From the NCBI GenBank assembly GCA_035649175.1, contig DASRKB010000151.1:1-6771 (forward strand): a stretch of DNA of 6,771 nucleotides, given 5' to 3'. The translations under genes were made by a program, and so were the position numbers. Position 1 is the stretch's first letter. Each line of letters begins with the position of its first letter. Positions 5,560 to 6,771 of this stretch are shown here, in pieces. Below the pieces are notes generated by a model that worked only from the letters and a program-made list of their open reading frames with translations, had not been told where the DNA came from and made no database searches. The DNA comes from SCGC-AG-212-J23 sp035649175 (lineage in GTDB: Bacteria > Pseudomonadota > Gammaproteobacteria > Burkholderiales > SG8-39).

Positions 5560-6276
5560 ATGCCAAGCTACCAGGTGAAGCTCGCGGGCCGCGAAGAGCT
5601 CGCTGAAGGCACGCTCGCCTTTCGCTTCGAGAAACCGGCAGGTTTCCGTTTCAAGGCCGGGCAGGCCATCGTGCTCGAGCTGCTGGATCCTCCGCCGGAG
5701 GACGGGCAAAAGCGGCGCACGTTCTCGCTGGTCAGCGCGCCGTTCGAGAGCACGCTCGCCATCGCGACCCGGATGCGAGACACCGCCTTCAAGCGCGCCC
5801 TCAAGGCACTGCCCGATGGCGCGAGCTTGAAGCTCACTGGCCCGATCGGCCAGTTCACCCTCGCCGATGCGGCGCGGCCGGCGGTGTTTATCGCCGGCGG
5901 CATCGGGATCACGCCGTTCATGAGTATGCTGCGGCAGGCGGCCCGGGACCATGCGCCCCACTCCCTGCTGCTGCTCTATTCGAATCGCCGCCCGGAAGAC
6001 GCCGCGTTTCTCGGCGAGCTCCAGGAGCTCGAGCGGCAGAACGGCAATTTCCGGCTGGTCGCCACGATGACCGAAATGAGCAAGTCCGCCCGTAAGTGGG
6101 GCGGTCAGACCGGCTTCGTCGATGCCGATCTCATAAAGCGCGCCGCTGGCAGGCTTACGGCGCCTATCTACTACGTGGTAGGGCCGCCGGCGATGGTCGC
6201 GGCGATGCAGGAGACGTTGCGTAGAACGGGCGTCGCCGACGACGATATCCGCAGCGAAGAGTTCTACGGTTACTAG
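5560..6276 (+). CDS. Ferredoxin-NADP reductase-like FAD oxidoreductase
   Basis: A 238-residue flavoprotein of the FNR superfamily, moving electrons between NAD(P)H and a protein partner. The N-terminal beta-barrel carries the flavin motif RTFS (residues 53-56, the RxYS equivalent), and a GPIGQF block follows at 94-99. The NAD(P)-binding half holds GGIGITPF (113-120), LLLYSNRRPED (137-147) and VVGPP (206-210). It ends in EEFYGY, where the aromatic residues commonly stack on the flavin. There is no fused [2Fe-2S] domain, so an external iron-sulfur protein is needed. The CDGSH gene six bases upstream is an obvious candidate. No good Shine-Dalgarno site is seen, so coupling to the upstream gene is likely. 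NADH versus NADPH cannot be decided. Cytoplasmic. Confidence 0.9.
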   Translation: MPSYQVKLAGREELAEGTLAFRFEKPAGFRFKAGQAIVLELLDPPPEDGQKRRTFSLVSAPFESTLAIATRMRDTAFKRALKALPDGASLKLTGPIGQFTLADAARPAVFIAGGIGITPFMSMLRQAARDHAPHSLLLLYSNRRPEDAAFLGELQELERQNGNFRLVATMTEMSKSARKWGGQTGFVDADLIKRAAGRLTAPIYYVVGPPAMVAAMQETLRRTGVADDDIRSEEFYGY

Positions 6277-6285
6277 GCGAGCATC

Positions 6286-6771
6286 TTGGATAAGCAGACG
6301 GCATTGGTGCTGGCGGGCGGCGGGAGCTTCGGCGCGGTGCAGGCCGGGATGCTGCGCGCGCTCGTCGCCCACGGCATCGTGCCCGACCTGGTCGTCGGTT
6401 CATCGGTAGGGGCGATCAACGGCGCCTACTTTGCCGGCGCGCCGGACGCGCAGGGCGTCGCGAAGCTGGAATCGATCTGGCGCAGCCTGCGCCGTAGGGA
6501 GGTGTTCCCCTTCACCTGGCGAAGCCTGTTAGGGTTGCTCGCACGTCGCAACTTCGTGGTCGATCCCTGCGGCCTGCGCGGCGTCATCGAGCAACACCTG
6601 CCATACCTGGATCTCGAGAGCGCGGCCATCCCGGTGCACGTGGTCGCGACCGATTTCATCGCCGGTGGCTCGGTGCGGCTCTCGAGCGGCCCGGCGCTCG
6701 AAGCGGTGCTCGCGAGCTGCGCCATCCCCGCCGCATTCCCGCCGGTGCGCATCGGCGAGCGCTTTCTGATC
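6286..6771 (+). CDS. Patatin-like phospholipase, N-terminal part (runs off the window)
   Basis: 162 codons are visible. The patatin fold begins at once: ALVLAGGGSFGAVQAGML holds the glycine-rich oxyanion-hole loop (residues 11-16, GGGSFG in place of the common GGGxRG). VVGSSVGAINGAYFAG holds the nucleophile elbow GxSxG, with Ser40 as the catalytic serine. VHVVATDFIAGG and CAIPAAFPPVRIGERF are later conserved patatin blocks. The catalytic Asp of the DG(G/A) motif would lie just past the right edge. Such enzymes release fatty acids from membrane lipids. TTG 6286 is the only plausible start, nine bases after the flavin reductase stop; there is no in-frame ATG before residue 22. It is probably the last visible member of the CDGSH operon. 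Substrate and location are unknown. Confidence 0.9.
   Translation, partial: MDKQTALVLAGGGSFGAVQAGMLRALVAHGIVPDLVVGSSVGAINGAYFAGAPDAQGVAKLESIWRSLRRREVFPFTWRSLLGLLARRNFVVDPCGLRGVIEQHLPYLDLESAAIPVHVVATDFIAGGSVRLSSGPALEAVLASCAIPAAFPPVRIGERFLI

Noticed and set aside
4855..6372. 505-codon open frame on the minus strand
   Set aside because: It is antisense to GH15, CDGSH, the flavin reductase and the patatin start, all of which have clear family motifs. Long antisense frames are common in high-GC DNA.

Overview
The window is high-GC DNA with typical proteobacterial gene families: an ECF sigma factor, class I cytochrome c, a Tat-type signal, a CDGSH protein and a patatin. I infer a Pseudomonadota host, possibly betaproteobacterial, but the sequence alone does not fix the lineage.

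Layout. The left edge (1-74, minus) is the N-terminus of an amidohydrolase-type gene running off the window. From about 75 to 1672 I see no intact gene. This stretch holds a decayed Fic-family fragment (804-1010, minus), a cluster of small palindromes (1010-1077) and a long hairpin (1571-1619). From 1673 onward the DNA is densely coding. The minus-strand operon reads ECF sigma factor (start 3299), Tat-exported ferritin-like protein, then cytochrome c (end 1673). Divergently on the plus strand come a GH15 glucoamylase/trehalase-like enzyme (3415-5268), a CDGSH iron-sulfur protein (5332-5553), a single-domain flavin oxidoreductase (5560-6276) and a patatin-like lipase cut by the right edge (6286-6771).

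Main observation. The intergenic region between the sigma gene and GH15 contains two back-to-back copies of GGAAC-N16-TCATCCAATG, related by exact two-fold symmetry about base 3357. The two -35-like boxes are separated by one base. A third copy, GAAAC-N16-GCATCCAATG, with the same 16-base spacer, lies just upstream of the CDGSH gene. GGAAC is the classic ECF -35 element. The simplest reading is that the sigma factor drives its own operon and both plus-strand transcription units, making this a compact self-contained ECF regulon. No anti-sigma gene is visible in the window.

How the genes may fit together (inference): the ferritin-like protein and cytochrome c would act in the periplasm. The CDGSH protein and flavin reductase could form a cytoplasmic electron-transfer pair. 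GH15 (glucan or trehalose turnover) and patatin (lipid hydrolysis) would add carbohydrate and membrane remodelling. Together they suggest an envelope, oxidative or metal stress response.
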